Below, piece after piece: positions 34,986 to 44,230 of a stretch of 64,000 bases of DNA; positions within the stretch are counted from its first letter, which is position 1; each line of letters starts with the position of its first letter. The stretch is from contig NZ_JBBHKA010000001.1 of assembly GCF_037572775.1 (NCBI RefSeq), positions 1,736,001 through 1,800,000 on the forward strand, read 5' to 3'. This stretch comes from Ramlibacter sp. PS4R-6 (GTDB taxonomy: Bacteria > Pseudomonadota > Gammaproteobacteria > Burkholderiales > Burkholderiaceae_C). A program made the position numbers and the translations under genes. Under the pieces are notes generated by a model. The model did no database searches. It saw only the letters and a program-made list of their open reading frames with translations, and had not been told where the DNA came from.

Positions 34986-35098
34986 GGGGCCGTTTGGTGG
35001 CCCCGTGATGCAAATGTAGGTAGGGCACCCCCTCGTTTCAAGGCGCGTGCGACGAAACGCGTCAGGAGGCGATGGATTGCAGCGTCCGCGCGACGAAC
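34986..35098 (-). promoter_or_regulatory. Promoter and hairpin leader of the small gene, with two AlgR-like sites
   Basis: On the minus strand: GACGAA-type sites (GTTCGTC at 35092-35098, TTTCGTC at 35051-35057; 41 bp apart, about four helical turns), -35 TTGAAA (35041-35036), 17-bp spacer, -10 TACATT (35018-35013), then a hairpin with 6-bp GGGGCC/GGCCCC stem and 7-base loop (34986-35004), and the ATG 16 bp further. The site to -10 distance (33 bp), hairpin and ATG spacing all match the region upstream of 24432. The distal site is also within 45 bp of the divergent ggt start. Confidence 0.65.
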
Positions 35099-35136
35099 CG
35101 GCAGGGTTTTGGGCCCCCCGATAAGATGGCCGCCCC

Positions 35137-36852
35137 ATGAAGTACCTCCGCATCCTGGGCCTTGTCGCGCCCCTGGCCTTCGCCCCGTCCCACGCCGCAT
35201 CGCCCGCCCCCGTCGCCGCCGAGCACGGCATGGTCGTCAGCGCGCACCAGCTCGCCACGCGCATCGGCGTGGACGTGCTGAAGAAAGGCGGCAACGCCGT
35301 CGACGCGGCGGTGGCCGTGGGCTATGCGCTGGCGGTCACGTACCCCGCGGCGGGCAACCTGGGCGGCGGCGGCTTCATGACCTTGCAGCTGGCCGACGGG
35401 CGCAAGGGCTTCATCGACTTCCGCGAGAAGGCGCCGCTGGCCGCAAAGCCCGACATGTACCTGGACAGGCAGGGCAACGTGGTGGCGGGCGCCAGCACGC
35501 GCGGCCATCTGGCGGTCGCCGTGCCGGGGACCGTCGCTGGCCTGGAACTCGCGCTGGCGAAGTACGGCACGCTCAAGCGTGGCGAGCTCATCGCGCCTTC
35601 GATCGCGTTGGCGGAAAAGGGCTTCGTGCTGGACCAAGGCGACGTCGACCTGATGCAGCGGTCCACCGAGGGCCTGCGCGCCGATGCGGCCACCGCGAAG
35701 ATCTTCCTGGACCGCGGCCAGCCGTTTCGCGCCGGCGCGCGGCTGGTGCAGAAGGACCTGGCGGAAACCTTGAAGGCCATCGCACGCGACGGCGCCCGCG
35801 GCTTCTACCAGGGCCGCGTGGGCGCGGCCCTCGTCGCCGCCAGCCGCGCGGGCGGCGGCATCATCACGCAGGCCGACCTGGACCAGTACCAGGCGCGCGA
35901 GTTCGCGCCCATCGAATGCGACTACCGCGGGTATCGCGTCATCTCGGCGCCGCCGCCCAGCTCCGGCGGCGTCATCCTGTGCGAGATGCTCAATATCCTC
36001 GAGGGCTACCCGGTGCGCGAGGCGGGCTTCCGCTCGGCGCAGGCCGTGCACGTGCAGGTCGAGGCGATGCGCCATGCCTACGTGGACCGCAACAGCCTGC
36101 TGGGCGACCCGGCGTTCGTGAAGAACCCGTTGGAGCGGCTGCTCGACAAGGCCTACGCCGCGAAGATCCGCGCCGCGATCGATCCCGAGAAGGCCGCCGT
36201 GTCGTCGCAGCTGCGCGCCGGCACCGCGCCACACGAGGGCACGAACACGACGCACTACTCCATCGTCGACAAGGACGGCAACGCGGTGGCGGTGACGTAC
36301 ACGCTCAACGAATGGTTCGGCGCCAACGTCACCGCCGAAGGCACGGGCGTGCTGCTGAACAACGAGATGGACGACTTCAGCATCAAGCCGGGCGTGGCCA
36401 ACACCTACGGGCTGGTGCAGGGCGAGGCCAACGCCATCGCGCCGGGCAAGCGGCCGCTCAGCTCGATGTCGCCGACCATCGTCACGCGCCAGGGCAAGCC
36501 GGTGCTGGTGCTCGGCTCACCGGGCGGCAGCCGCATCATCACCGCGGTGCTGCACACCATCCTCAACGTCGTCGACTACGACATGGACGTGCAGGAAGCG
36601 GTGGACACCCCGCGCTTCCACCAGCAGTGGCAGCCGCAGGAGACGTCGCTGGAGAAATTCGCGCTCAGCCCCGACACGCGCGGCATCCTCGAGCGCATGG
36701 GCCACCGCTTCCACGTGCTGTCGCGGCCGGTCAACCATGTCGCCGCGATCATGGTGGGAGCGCCCACGCTCAAGGGCAAGCCGGTGGGCAGCAACCGCTA
36801 CTACGGCGCGAACGACCCGCGCGGCCTGACGGGGCTGGCGCTGGGGTACTGA
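35137..36852 (+). CDS. ggt: Gamma-glutamyltranspeptidase
   Basis: 571 residues with a signal peptide (APSHAASP), periplasmic. Family motifs: GGNAVDAAVAVGYALAVTYP, NLGGGGFM and RGHLAVAVPGTVAGLE. The autoprocessing nucleophile is Thr371 in NTTHYSI; SSMSPTIV and GSPGGSRI line the active site. It hydrolyses or transfers gamma-glutamyl groups of glutathione. One base separates it from the PAP2 gene, so ggt probably starts the transcript that continues into the kinase genes. Confidence 0.95.
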   Translation: MKYLRILGLVAPLAFAPSHAASPAPVAAEHGMVVSAHQLATRIGVDVLKKGGNAVDAAVAVGYALAVTYPAAGNLGGGGFMTLQLADGRKGFIDFREKAPLAAKPDMYLDRQGNVVAGASTRGHLAVAVPGTVAGLELALAKYGTLKRGELIAPSIALAEKGFVLDQGDVDLMQRSTEGLRADAATAKIFLDRGQPFRAGARLVQKDLAETLKAIARDGARGFYQGRVGAALVAASRAGGGIITQADLDQYQAREFAPIECDYRGYRVISAPPPSSGGVILCEMLNILEGYPVREAGFRSAQAVHVQVEAMRHAYVDRNSLLGDPAFVKNPLERLLDKAYAAKIRAAIDPEKAAVSSQLRAGTAPHEGTNTTHYSIVDKDGNAVAVTYTLNEWFGANVTAEGTGVLLNNEMDDFSIKPGVANTYGLVQGEANAIAPGKRPLSSMSPTIVTRQGKPVLVLGSPGGSRIITAVLHTILNVVDYDMDVQEAVDTPRFHQQWQPQETSLEKFALSPDTRGILERMGHRFHVLSRPVNHVAAIMVGAPTLKGKPVGSNRYYGANDPRGLTGLALGY

Positions 36853-36853
36853 G

Positions 36854-37474
36854 ATGCGCCGCGCGCAGCTCGCGCTTGCCGGCGGGCTGCTGCTTTTCGC
36901 GCTGGCCGCGGCGGACCTGCTGCTGCACGGGCCGCTCACCAGCGTCGACCCGGAGATCAGCACCTGGCTGCACGGCCGCATGCACCGGGCCGTGACGCGC
37001 ACGCTGCTTGTGTTCACGTACGTGCACAGCACGATCGGCCTGTCCGCGATGAGTGCCGGCTTGGCGATCTTCTTCGTCGTGCGCCGGCAGCCGGGGTGGA
37101 TCCTGCGGCTGCTGCTGACCGTGCAGGGTGGCCAACTTCTCAACGCGGGCCTCAAGCAGCTGTTCCAGCGCGCGCGGCCGCACTGGGACGAGCCTCTCCT
37201 GACGTTCACGACGACGAGTTTTCCCAGCGGGCATGCGGCCGGCGCGACCGTCTTCTGGGGCTTCGTGTGCGTGGCGGCGTGGTCGCTGGGTGCGCCGCCG
37301 CTGCTGCGTCGCGTCCTGCTCGTGATCGCGCCGCTGATGGTCGTGCTCACCTGCTTCTCGCGCGTCTACCTCGGTGCGCACTACTTCAGCGACGTGCTGG
37401 CCGGGGTGGGCGAGGGCGTCGCGTGGGTGGCTGCCTGCACGATGCTCATGCGCGCGCGTACCATGCGCGCATGA
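36854..37474 (+). CDS. PAP2-superfamily membrane phosphatase
   Basis: 206 residues, about five to six membrane helices. The phosphatase signature is complete: KQLFQRARP, SFPSGHA and SRVYLGAHYFSDV. Such enzymes dephosphorylate lipid phosphates, for example undecaprenyl diphosphate or phosphatidylglycerol phosphate. Its stop overlaps the kinase start (ATGA). Confidence 0.9.
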   Translation: MRRAQLALAGGLLLFALAAADLLLHGPLTSVDPEISTWLHGRMHRAVTRTLLVFTYVHSTIGLSAMSAGLAIFFVVRRQPGWILRLLLTVQGGQLLNAGLKQLFQRARPHWDEPLLTFTTTSFPSGHAAGATVFWGFVCVAAWSLGAPPLLRRVLLVIAPLMVVLTCFSRVYLGAHYFSDVLAGVGEGVAWVAACTMLMRARTMRA

Positions 37475-38940
37475 GGCTGTCGCGCCCGCACCAGTACGGC
37501 ATCGCCGCCCTTGCGGCCGCGGCCGCGACGCTGGCCAGCACCGCGCTCGACGGGCACATGTCGGTGGCGGGCCTGGCGCTTGTCTATCTCCTGGCCGTCG
37601 TGGCCACCGCCGTGGCGCTGGACCGCGGCCCGGGCCTGGCCGCCTCCCTCCTGTGCGTGTCGGCGCTCAATTTCTTCTTCGTCCCGCCGCGCTACAGCTT
37701 CGAGATCGACGGCGCGGAGTACTGGTGGACGCTGGCCGTGCTGCTGGCCCTGTCGACGTGGATCAACGCCCTGGTCGCGTCGTTGCGCACGCGGCGCGCG
37801 CGCGCCGAGGAGGCGACGGCGCAGGCGGCGCAGTTGCACGCGTTGAGCGAAGCGCTGGCCGGTGGCGGCAGCGCGCCGAAGCTGGCGCTGGAAGCCGCGC
37901 AATGGCTGCACCGCGAGATCGGGCATGGCGCAGCCGTGTTCCTGCACGAAGGCGACGCACTGCGCGCGTTCGTGGCGGGCGCCGATGCTTCCTCTTTCCA
38001 GGCGTCCGCCGCGCAATGGGCCGTGGACCACGGCCGGCCGCTCGGGCGCGGCTGCGACGACTGGTCCGATTTGCCACTGTGGTGCGCGCCTTTCGCGCGC
38101 CACGCACCGCGCGGCGCCGTCCAGTGGCTCCTGCATCCGGGCGCGCGTCCGTCACGCGAGCTGCAGCAGCATTGGCTGGCGATCGCGCGCCAGGTGGGGC
38201 TGGCGATCGATCGCGAGCGCGCCGCGCAGGTCGCGCGCGACGCCGTCGCGGCGGCGCAGGCCGAAACCGCCCGCAACACCTTGCTGGCCTCGCTCTCCCA
38301 CGACCTGCGCACCCCGTTGGCGGCGCTCATGGGCACCGCGAGCACGCTGCGCACGCAGGCCGCGCAATTGCCCCCCGCCCAGCGCGACCAGTTGCTGGCC
38401 AACCTCGAGGACGAAAGCCGCGACCTCACCGCGATGGCCGACAACATCCTGCAGCTGGCGCGCCTGTCGCAGCCGCAGGCGCAGTTGCGCCGCCAGTGGG
38501 AGTCGGTGGAGGAAGTCCTGGGCACGGCGGTGGCGCGCCTGCGCAACCGCTGGCCCGGGGTGCGCATCCAGCTGCGTGTGACGCCGGGCCTGCCGCCCGT
38601 CGATGCCGAAGCCGCATTGCTGGCGCAGGTGATCGCGAACCTGGTGGACAACGCGGTGCGCCACTCGCCGGCGCCCGCCCGCATCGAGGTGACGGCGGGC
38701 CGCAGCCGCGACGGCGTCTTCATCGCCCTGCGCGACCATGGCGAAGGCATTTCCGAAGCGGCGGCGGCGACCCTCTTCGAGCCGTACCGGCGCGACGGCG
38801 GTGCCGCGGGCCTTGGCCTCGCGATCTGCAAGCTGGTGGTCGAAGCGCATGGCGGCCGCATCGCCGCGCGGCCGTGCGACCCGGGCACGGAATTCCGCAT
38901 CGACCTGCCCGCACGCGAGATGGAGGCGGCGCCGCCATGA
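37471..38940 (+). CDS. KdpD-like sensor histidine kinase lacking the N-terminal KdpD/USP domains
   Basis: 489 residues, against about 900 for full KdpD. It begins directly with the four-helix DUF4118 membrane region (ALNFFFVPPRYSFEI), followed by a GAF-like segment (about 130-240), HisKA with His277 in SLSHDLRTPLAAL and HATPase_c (VIANLVDNAVRHS; GLGLAICKLVVEAHGG). The usual N-terminal KdpD and universal-stress domains are absent and no upstream frame supplies them. With its partner regulator it should respond to K+ or turgor. The gene overlaps its neighbours on both sides. Confidence 0.9.
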   Translation: MRLSRPHQYGIAALAAAAATLASTALDGHMSVAGLALVYLLAVVATAVALDRGPGLAASLLCVSALNFFFVPPRYSFEIDGAEYWWTLAVLLALSTWINALVASLRTRRARAEEATAQAAQLHALSEALAGGGSAPKLALEAAQWLHREIGHGAAVFLHEGDALRAFVAGADASSFQASAAQWAVDHGRPLGRGCDDWSDLPLWCAPFARHAPRGAVQWLLHPGARPSRELQQHWLAIARQVGLAIDRERAAQVARDAVAAAQAETARNTLLASLSHDLRTPLAALMGTASTLRTQAAQLPPAQRDQLLANLEDESRDLTAMADNILQLARLSQPQAQLRRQWESVEEVLGTAVARLRNRWPGVRIQLRVTPGLPPVDAEAALLAQVIANLVDNAVRHSPAPARIEVTAGRSRDGVFIALRDHGEGISEAAAATLFEPYRRDGGAAGLGLAICKLVVEAHGGRIAARPCDPGTEFRIDLPAREMEAAPP

Positions 38941-39617
38941 CCGACGTGCTCGTCGTCGAAGACGAAAGCGGCATCGCGCAATTCGTCGCGGCCAGCCTGA
39001 GCGCCGCCGGCCTGCGCCCGCGCACCTGCGCCACCGCACGCGCCGCGGACGAGGAAATCCGCAGGCAGGCGCCCGAGCTGGTCATCCTCGACCTGGGCCT
39101 GCCCGATGAGGATGGCGTGCAGTTCATCGCGCGGCAGCGCGCATCGCTTACCGCGCCCGTGCTCGTCCTGTCGGCGCGCACGCAGGAAGCCGAGAAGATC
39201 GCCGCGCTGGACGCCGGGGCCGACGACTACCTGACGAAGCCCTTCGGCGTGGGCGAGCTGCTGGCGCGCGTGCGGGCCATGCTTCGCCGCGCCCGGGCGG
39301 CGCCGCTGCCGGCTCCCCGGCTGCAGATCGGCGACCTCGCATTCGACCGGGCTTCGCGCGAACTCGCGGTGCGCGGCGCGCAGGTGCACCTCACGCCGGT
39401 GGAATTCAAGCTGTTCGAACGGCTGGCGCGCTCGCCCGGCAAGGTGCTGACCCACCGGCAACTGCTGGCGGACGTGTGGGGCGCAGACCAGGTGGACCAG
39501 CTGCACTACCTGCGCATCTACATGGGCCACCTGCGCGCCAAGATCGAGGAAGACCCGGCCCAGCCGCGCTACCTGCTCACCGAGCTGGGTGTGGGCTACC
39601 GGCTGGCGGACGAGTGA
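38937..39617 (+). CDS. KdpE-like OmpR-family response regulator
   Basis: 226 residues from ATG 38937. Receiver domain with VVEDE and phospho-acceptor Asp52 ([12 protein letters not shown]) plus Lys in LTKPF. C-terminal winged helix ([32 protein letters not shown], ending [10 protein letters not shown]), closely KdpE-like. Its natural target here appears to be kup rather than kdpFABC, which is not in the window; a KdpE-box-like sequence follows its stop codon. Confidence 0.92.
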   Translation: MTDVLVVEDESGIAQFVAASLSAAGLRPRTCATARAADEEIRRQAPELVILDLGLPDEDGVQFIARQRASLTAPVLVLSARTQEAEKIAALDAGADDYLTKPFGVGELLARVRAMLRRARAAPLPAPRLQIGDLAFDRASRELAVRGAQVHLTPVEFKLFERLARSPGKVLTHRQLLADVWGADQVDQLHYLRIYMGHLRAKIEEDPAQPRYLLTELGVGYRLADE

Positions 39618-39619
39618 CG

Positions 39620-39659
39620 TTTATGCGGTTTTTACGCGGCGGGCGCCATCGTGGCGCCC
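39620..39659 (+). promoter_or_regulatory. KdpE-box-like sequence and hairpin upstream of kup
   Basis: TTTATGCGGTTTTTACG at 39620-39636 matches 13 of 17 positions of the E. coli kdp KdpE box as I remember it (TTTATACTTTTTTTACA). It is the only strongly T-rich run in the neighbourhood. GGGCGCC (39641-39647) and GGCGCCC (39653-39659) then form a 7-bp hairpin that ends one base before the kup ATG, leaving no free SD. Confidence 0.55.
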
Positions 39660-39660
39660 C

Positions 39661-41574
39661 ATGGCCGCAGCAACCGCACTACCCCCATCCCACGCTGAAC
39701 CTTCGCCCGCGAGGCAAGGCACCGCCGCGCTGACCCTCGCGGCGCTCGGCGTGGTGTATGGCGACATCGGCACCAGCCCGCTGTACACCATCAAGGAAGT
39801 CTTCTCGCCCGCTACGGGCGTGCCGCTCAATCCCCAGACCCTCGTCGGCGCCGTCTCGGTCATCTTCTGGGCGCTGATGCTCGTGGTGACGCTGAAGTAC
39901 GTCGCGCTCATCATGCGCGCCAGCAACGAAGGCGAGGGCGGCATCATGGCGTTGCTGGCGCTCGCGTCCCGCACGGTCGCGCAGCAGCCGGCGCTGCGGC
40001 GCAAGCTGTTGCTGCTCGGCGCGTTCGGCGCGTGCCTGTTCTATGGCGACAGCGTGCTGACCCCCGCGATCTCGGTGATGAGCGCGGTCGAAGGCCTGGA
40101 GATCGCGACGCCGGCGCTCAAGGCGTGGGTGCTGCCGATCTCGATCGGCATCCTGGTGGCGCTGTTCGTGGCGCAGCGCCACGGCACGGCGGTGGTGGGG
40201 CGATTCTTCGGCCCGGTCGTGGTGGTGTGGTTCGCCGTGATCGCCGCCGTCGGCGCGTGGCAGATCGCACAGGCGCCGCAGGTGCTGGCGGCCATCGATC
40301 CGCGCCATGCATGGCGCTTCCTCGCCGAGCGCGGCTGGGGCCTGTTCGCGGCCGTCGGCGCCGTGGTGCTGGCGATCACGGGGGCCGAGGCGCTCTATGC
40401 GGACATGGGCCATTTCGGCAAGCGCCCGATCCGCGTCGCGTGGAGCGCGCTCGTGCTGCCGGCGCTCGCCCTCAACTACGCGGGGCAGGGCGCCCTGCTG
40501 CTGCGCGACCCGAAAGCGCTGGAGAACCCGTTCTACCTGTCCTTCCCCCCGGCGCTGCTGGTGCCGGCCGTGGTCCTCGCGACCGCCGCGACCATCATCG
40601 CGTCGCAGGCCGTGATCTCGGGCGCATATTCGCTGACGCAGCAGGCCATCCAGCTGGGGCTGTGGCCGCGGATGCGCGTCGTGCACACCTCGGAGCGCGA
40701 GCGCGGGCAGATCTATGTCCCGTTCGTGAACTGGGCGCTGCTCGTGGCGGTAGTGCTGGCCTGCGTGGGCTTCGGCAACTCGTCGGCGATGGCCTCCGCC
40801 TACGGCATCGCGGTGACCGGCACGATGCTGATCACCACGGTGCTCACGTGGTTCGTCGTGCGCCGCGCCTGGGGCTTCCCGCTGTGGGTTTCGCTGCCGG
40901 CGACGGCCTTCTTCATCGCCCTCGACCTGTTGCTGGTGGTGTCGTGCGCGACGAAATTCATCGAAGGCGGCTGGTTCCCGGTGGTCCTCGCCGCCGCGCT
41001 GCTGGTGTTGATGGCGGCGTGGAACCGCGGCCGCCACCTGCTGGGAGAGACGATGAAAGACGAACTGCTCCCGCTGCCGGGCTTCGCCGCGGCGGTCGGC
41101 GTGGATTCGCACGTGTTGCGCGTCGATCGCACGGCCGTGTTCCTGTCGGCCGAGCCCGACGTCGTGCCGCAGGCCCTGCTGCACAACATGAAGCACAACC
41201 TCGTGCTGCACCGGCGCAACGTCATCCTCACGCTGCGATTCCACGAGGAGCCCTATGTCCCCGCGCAGCGGCGCATCGAGCTGCGCGAGGCCGGCCATGG
41301 TTTCTGGCAGGTCACGGCGCATTTCGGTTTCATGGACAAGCCCGACGTGCCGGCGGCGCTGGCCCTGTGCGCGGGGCAAGGGCTGGCGATAGACCCGTTC
41401 GCCACGTCGTACTTCCTCAGCCGCGAAACCATCGTGCCGCGCCCGCGGGCCGGCATGGCGCGCTGGCGCCAGAACCTGTTCGAGGCGATGTCGCGCAATT
41501 CGGGCCGCGCGGTGGACTACTTCGGCATCCCGGGTAACGCGGTGATCGAGCTGGGCACGCGCGTGCAGCTGTGA
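39661..41574 (+). CDS. kup: Low-affinity K+/H+ symporter Kup
   Basis: 637 residues from ATG 39661, normal for Kup (about 620). The signature [18 protein letters not shown] lies near the N-terminus, 12 membrane helices fill about 30-470, and a cytoplasmic C-terminal domain follows. It takes up K+. The choice of start is not backed by an SD; a hairpin occupies that place. Coupled in position to the KdpD/KdpE-like pair, which suggests regulated rather than constitutive expression. Confidence 0.95.
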   Translation: MAAATALPPSHAEPSPARQGTAALTLAALGVVYGDIGTSPLYTIKEVFSPATGVPLNPQTLVGAVSVIFWALMLVVTLKYVALIMRASNEGEGGIMALLALASRTVAQQPALRRKLLLLGAFGACLFYGDSVLTPAISVMSAVEGLEIATPALKAWVLPISIGILVALFVAQRHGTAVVGRFFGPVVVVWFAVIAAVGAWQIAQAPQVLAAIDPRHAWRFLAERGWGLFAAVGAVVLAITGAEALYADMGHFGKRPIRVAWSALVLPALALNYAGQGALLLRDPKALENPFYLSFPPALLVPAVVLATAATIIASQAVISGAYSLTQQAIQLGLWPRMRVVHTSERERGQIYVPFVNWALLVAVVLACVGFGNSSAMASAYGIAVTGTMLITTVLTWFVVRRAWGFPLWVSLPATAFFIALDLLLVVSCATKFIEGGWFPVVLAAALLVLMAAWNRGRHLLGETMKDELLPLPGFAAAVGVDSHVLRVDRTAVFLSAEPDVVPQALLHNMKHNLVLHRRNVILTLRFHEEPYVPAQRRIELREAGHGFWQVTAHFGFMDKPDVPAALALCAGQGLAIDPFATSYFLSRETIVPRPRAGMARWRQNLFEAMSRNSGRAVDYFGIPGNAVIELGTRVQL

Positions 41575-41674
41575 AGGCCGCTCAGCCGATCTCGCTGCGT
41601 GTGGCGGACCTTTGCTGCAAGTCAACGCTGTGATGCGAACAATGCATCACCCCGCCACGCCGCCGCGCGCCAGA

Positions 41675-42175
41675 ATGGCGCACACCATGGATGCCGGCAC
41701 CGACACCCTTCGAACCGCGTGGCAATTGCGGGCGCTGCGCACATCCGACCTCGAGCTGGTCTGCCGCCATCGCGAGCAGCTGTTCCTGGAAGCCGGCCGG
41801 GCACCGGCGCTCGTCGCGCAGATGCGGGCGCCGTTCCGCGAGTGGCTCCAGCGGCACTTCGCCGCCGGCACGTACGTCGGCTGGATCGCCGAGCGTGACG
41901 GCCGCGCGGCCGGCGGCGCCGGCTTCATCGAGCTGGATTGGCCGCCGCACACTTTCCATCCGGACCAGGCGCGGCGCGGGTACGTGCTGAACGTGTTCGT
42001 CGAGCCGGAATTCCGCGGCGCCGGCTGCGCCAAGGCGCTCATGCGCGCCGTCGAAAGCGAGATGCGTGCGCGTGGCATCGACTACTGCACGCTGCATGCC
42101 ACCGACGCAGGGCGGCCGCTCTACGACGCGCTCGGCTGGAACGCCACCAACGAGATGGCGAAACGCCTGGGCTGA
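41675..42175 (+). CDS. GNAT-family N-acetyltransferase
   Basis: 166 residues from ATG 41675; ATGs at 41612 and 41687 are alternatives and none has a good SD. GNAT fold with the acetyl-CoA-binding segment VLNVFVEPEFRGAGCAKALM and a C-terminal YDALGWNATNEMAKRL. Acceptor unknown. It ends before a strong bidirectional hairpin. Confidence 0.85.
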   Translation: MAHTMDAGTDTLRTAWQLRALRTSDLELVCRHREQLFLEAGRAPALVAQMRAPFREWLQRHFAAGTYVGWIAERDGRAAGGAGFIELDWPPHTFHPDQARRGYVLNVFVEPEFRGAGCAKALMRAVESEMRARGIDYCTLHATDAGRPLYDALGWNATNEMAKRLG

Positions 42176-42269
42176 CCTGGTGCAGCATCCAAGCAACGCC
42201 GGCACTTGTGGCGCGTGCGCGTTCGGCGCAGAATCGCGCCCAAGAACAAGCGAGACATGGCAACTGCGA

Positions 42270-42295
42270 CGAAAGGGGGCTGCGGCCCCCTTTCG
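42270..42295. terminator. Hairpin terminator between convergent genes
   Basis: Perfect 11-bp stem (42270-42280 with 42285-42295) and TGCG loop, between the GNAT gene (+) and the tautomerase gene (-). The stem itself ends in TTTC on either strand, but there is no long T-run outside it. Confidence 0.65.
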
Positions 42296-42304
42296 CATTT
42301 CCGC

Positions 42305-42496
42305 CTAGGACTTCTTGTCCGACCAGAGCTCGCCGCCCGTGGCCCAGTCGTGGCGCTTGATGTCGTAGAACAGGATGTCCACGGCCTGCGGCTGGCACTT
42401 CAGCACCTCGACGCAAGCCTGCGTGAGCGCGGTGGTCAGCTCGCGTTTCTGTTCGACGGTGCGTCCTTCCATCAGTTCGACGCGCAAGGTGGGCAT
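42305..42496 (-). CDS. 4-oxalocrotonate tautomerase family protein
   Basis: 63 residues from ATG 42496 (SD GAGG). After Met removal the catalytic Pro1 is exposed (MPTLRVELMEGRT), and the length is exactly that of the family. Arg at 11-12 and the pattern EQKRELTTALTQA agree. Such enzymes tautomerise 2-hydroxymuconate or related enols; no catechol pathway genes are near, so the substrate is open. Confidence 0.88.
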   Translation of the reverse strand: MPTLRVELMEGRTVEQKRELTTALTQACVEVLKCQPQAVDILFYDIKRHDWATGGELWSDKKS

Positions 42497-42555
42497 GGCG
42501 GCTCCTCGGGTGTATAAATGCCTCGATTGTGCCCATGGCAGAGGGGTCGGACGGA

Positions 42556-43332
42556 ATGAAGAAGTACCTGTGGATGCTCGCGGCCGCGGCATTCCCCTGG
42601 CTGTCGCACGCGCAAGGTCACATCGACGGCGTGTGGAAGACGGACGCGCGCTCCTTCACGGCACCCAGCAAGCCCTCCAGCTACCTGCTCAAGGACGGCC
42701 AGTACACCTGCTTCACGTGCGCGCCCAAGCTGAAGGTGAAGGCCGACGGCGCCGACCAGCCCGTGCCGGGCAATCCCTACCTCGATTCCATGGCCGTCAA
42801 GGTCATCGACGACGCCGCCGTGGAGATGACCGCGCGCAAGGGCGGCCGTGTGCTGTCCACGGGCAAGGTATCGGTGTCGGCGGACGGCAAGACGATGTTG
42901 CGCGAGATGCGGTACCAGGAGGCCAATGGCTCCTCCAGCAGCAGCACCGAGAAGCTCACGCGCGTGGGGCCGCCGCCGAAGGAGGCACACCCGATTTCCG
43001 GCACGTGGAAGTTCTCCAACTACGAGTGGCTGAGCGACGAGACGTCCACCTTCAAGACCGCGGCGGGCGTCCTGAGCATGAACGGCTCCGACGGCATGAG
43101 CTACGACGCGCCGCTGGACGGCACGCGCGTGCCGGTCAAGAACAGCCCGGGCACGGACATGGTCTCGGTGCGCTACAAGGGCGGCAGCACCTGGGAAGAA
43201 ACCAGCTACCGCGGCAACAAGGTCATCTGGGTCAACACCCTGGTGGTGTCGCCCGACGGCGAGAAGATGAAGGTGACCTGGGACGACCGCGAGCGCGGCG
43301 TCAAGGGCACGTACACGATGTCGCGGCAGTGA
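42556..43332 (+). CDS. Secreted protein of unknown function
   Basis: 258 residues from ATG 42556, signal peptide ending at SHAQ. The mature part has two similar halves beginning HIDGVWKTD and ISGTWKFSN, each with TFKTAAG/SYLLKDG-like strands, probably a duplicated lipocalin- or DUF-like beta barrel. No catalytic motif seen. Its last 32 bp overlap the end of the convergent SDR gene. Confidence 0.75.
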   Translation: MKKYLWMLAAAAFPWLSHAQGHIDGVWKTDARSFTAPSKPSSYLLKDGQYTCFTCAPKLKVKADGADQPVPGNPYLDSMAVKVIDDAAVEMTARKGGRVLSTGKVSVSADGKTMLREMRYQEANGSSSSSTEKLTRVGPPPKEAHPISGTWKFSNYEWLSDETSTFKTAAGVLSMNGSDGMSYDAPLDGTRVPVKNSPGTDMVSVRYKGGSTWEETSYRGNKVIWVNTLVVSPDGEKMKVTWDDRERGVKGTYTMSRQ

Positions 43333-44230
43333 GCACGCTCGCGTAGGGCGTGTACGCGATGCCGAGCTCGCGCTGCGCGAGCTCGCCGCGCAGGTGCAGG
43401 TGGCGCTCGAACACGCCCAGCAGCCCCGGCGGCAACGGGTCGGGCAGTGCCTTCGTCGCGCGCCCCGCTTTCTTCAGGACGATCTCCGCCACTTTCAGCG
43501 GCGGGCCGAGCAGCTTCGCATCCAGCTTGACGCGGCGCGCCGACAGGCGCGGCACGGGCGTCGCGCCGATGGCGAGCGCGAGGTCGGTGAAGTAGTCGTT
43601 CCAGCGCGGGCTGTCGGGCGCGGCCAGGTTGAAGACACGCGGCGTGCCGGGTGTCGCGGCGATGCGCAGCGACGCGATGACCGCCTGGCACACGTCGTCG
43701 ACCGCGACCAAATTGGACCACCCGTCGCCCGCCGCGCCCAGGTCGCCCAGGCGCCCCGCGCGCAGGAGCCGGCCGATGCGGCCCACCCACAGCTCGCTGC
43801 CGGGGCCCCACACGCAGCCGGGGCGCAGCATGACGGCCTCGCCTTCGTAGTCGGCGATGATGTCCTCGGCCTCGCACTTGGCCTTCGCGTACCACCCGAT
43901 CGACGGGTCGCGGGGCGAGGCTTCGGTCACCTCGCCTTCGAGCGCGCCGTACACCGACATCGTCGACAAATGCACGATGCGCGGGCGGCCCGAGCGCTCG
44001 GCCGCCTGCACCAGCACGCGCGCGCCCTGCGCGATGGCTTCGGCGCTGCCGGCCACGCAGTTCACCACCGCGTCCATGCCTTGCAGGGCGCGGGCCATCG
44101 AATCGAGGTCGGTCGTGTCGATGCCGCTGCGGCGCGACGCGACCACGGGCGTGGCCCCGCCCGCTTGCTCCAGCAGCGCGGCCAGGCGCGCGCCGATGTA
44201 GCCCGTGCCGCCGAGGACGAGAACCTTCAT
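43301..44230 (-). CDS. NAD-dependent epimerase/dehydratase (SDR), end of EPS module 2
   Basis: 309 residues from ATG 44230, which shares its A with the GMC gene stop (TGATG); a GTG one codon earlier is possible. Extended SDR: GGTGYIGARL NAD motif, HLSTMSVYG, and YAKAK (Tyr-x3-Lys). Likely modifies a nucleotide sugar or a polymer sugar. Last gene of the eight-gene operon. Confidence 0.87.
   Translation of the reverse strand: MKVLVLGGTGYIGARLAALLEQAGGATPVVASRRSGIDTTDLDSMARALQGMDAVVNCVAGSAEAIAQGARVLVQAAERSGRPRIVHLSTMSVYGALEGEVTEASPRDPSIGWYAKAKCEAEDIIADYEGEAVMLRPGCVWGPGSELWVGRIGRLLRAGRLGDLGAAGDGWSNLVAVDDVCQAVIASLRIAATPGTPRVFNLAAPDSPRWNDYFTDLALAIGATPVPRLSARRVKLDAKLLGPPLKVAEIVLKKAGRATKALPDPLPPGLLGVFERHLHLRGELAQRELGIAYTPYASVLTAATSCTCP

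Noticed and set aside
37381-39530. Long minus-strand frames opposite the KdpD-like kinase
   Set aside because: The plus strand encodes intact HisKA and HATPase motifs across this span; the minus frames have no family features.
42270-42295. Hairpin considered as a small RNA gene
   Set aside because: Its place between convergent stops and its perfect stem fit a shared terminator better; no promoter is visible.
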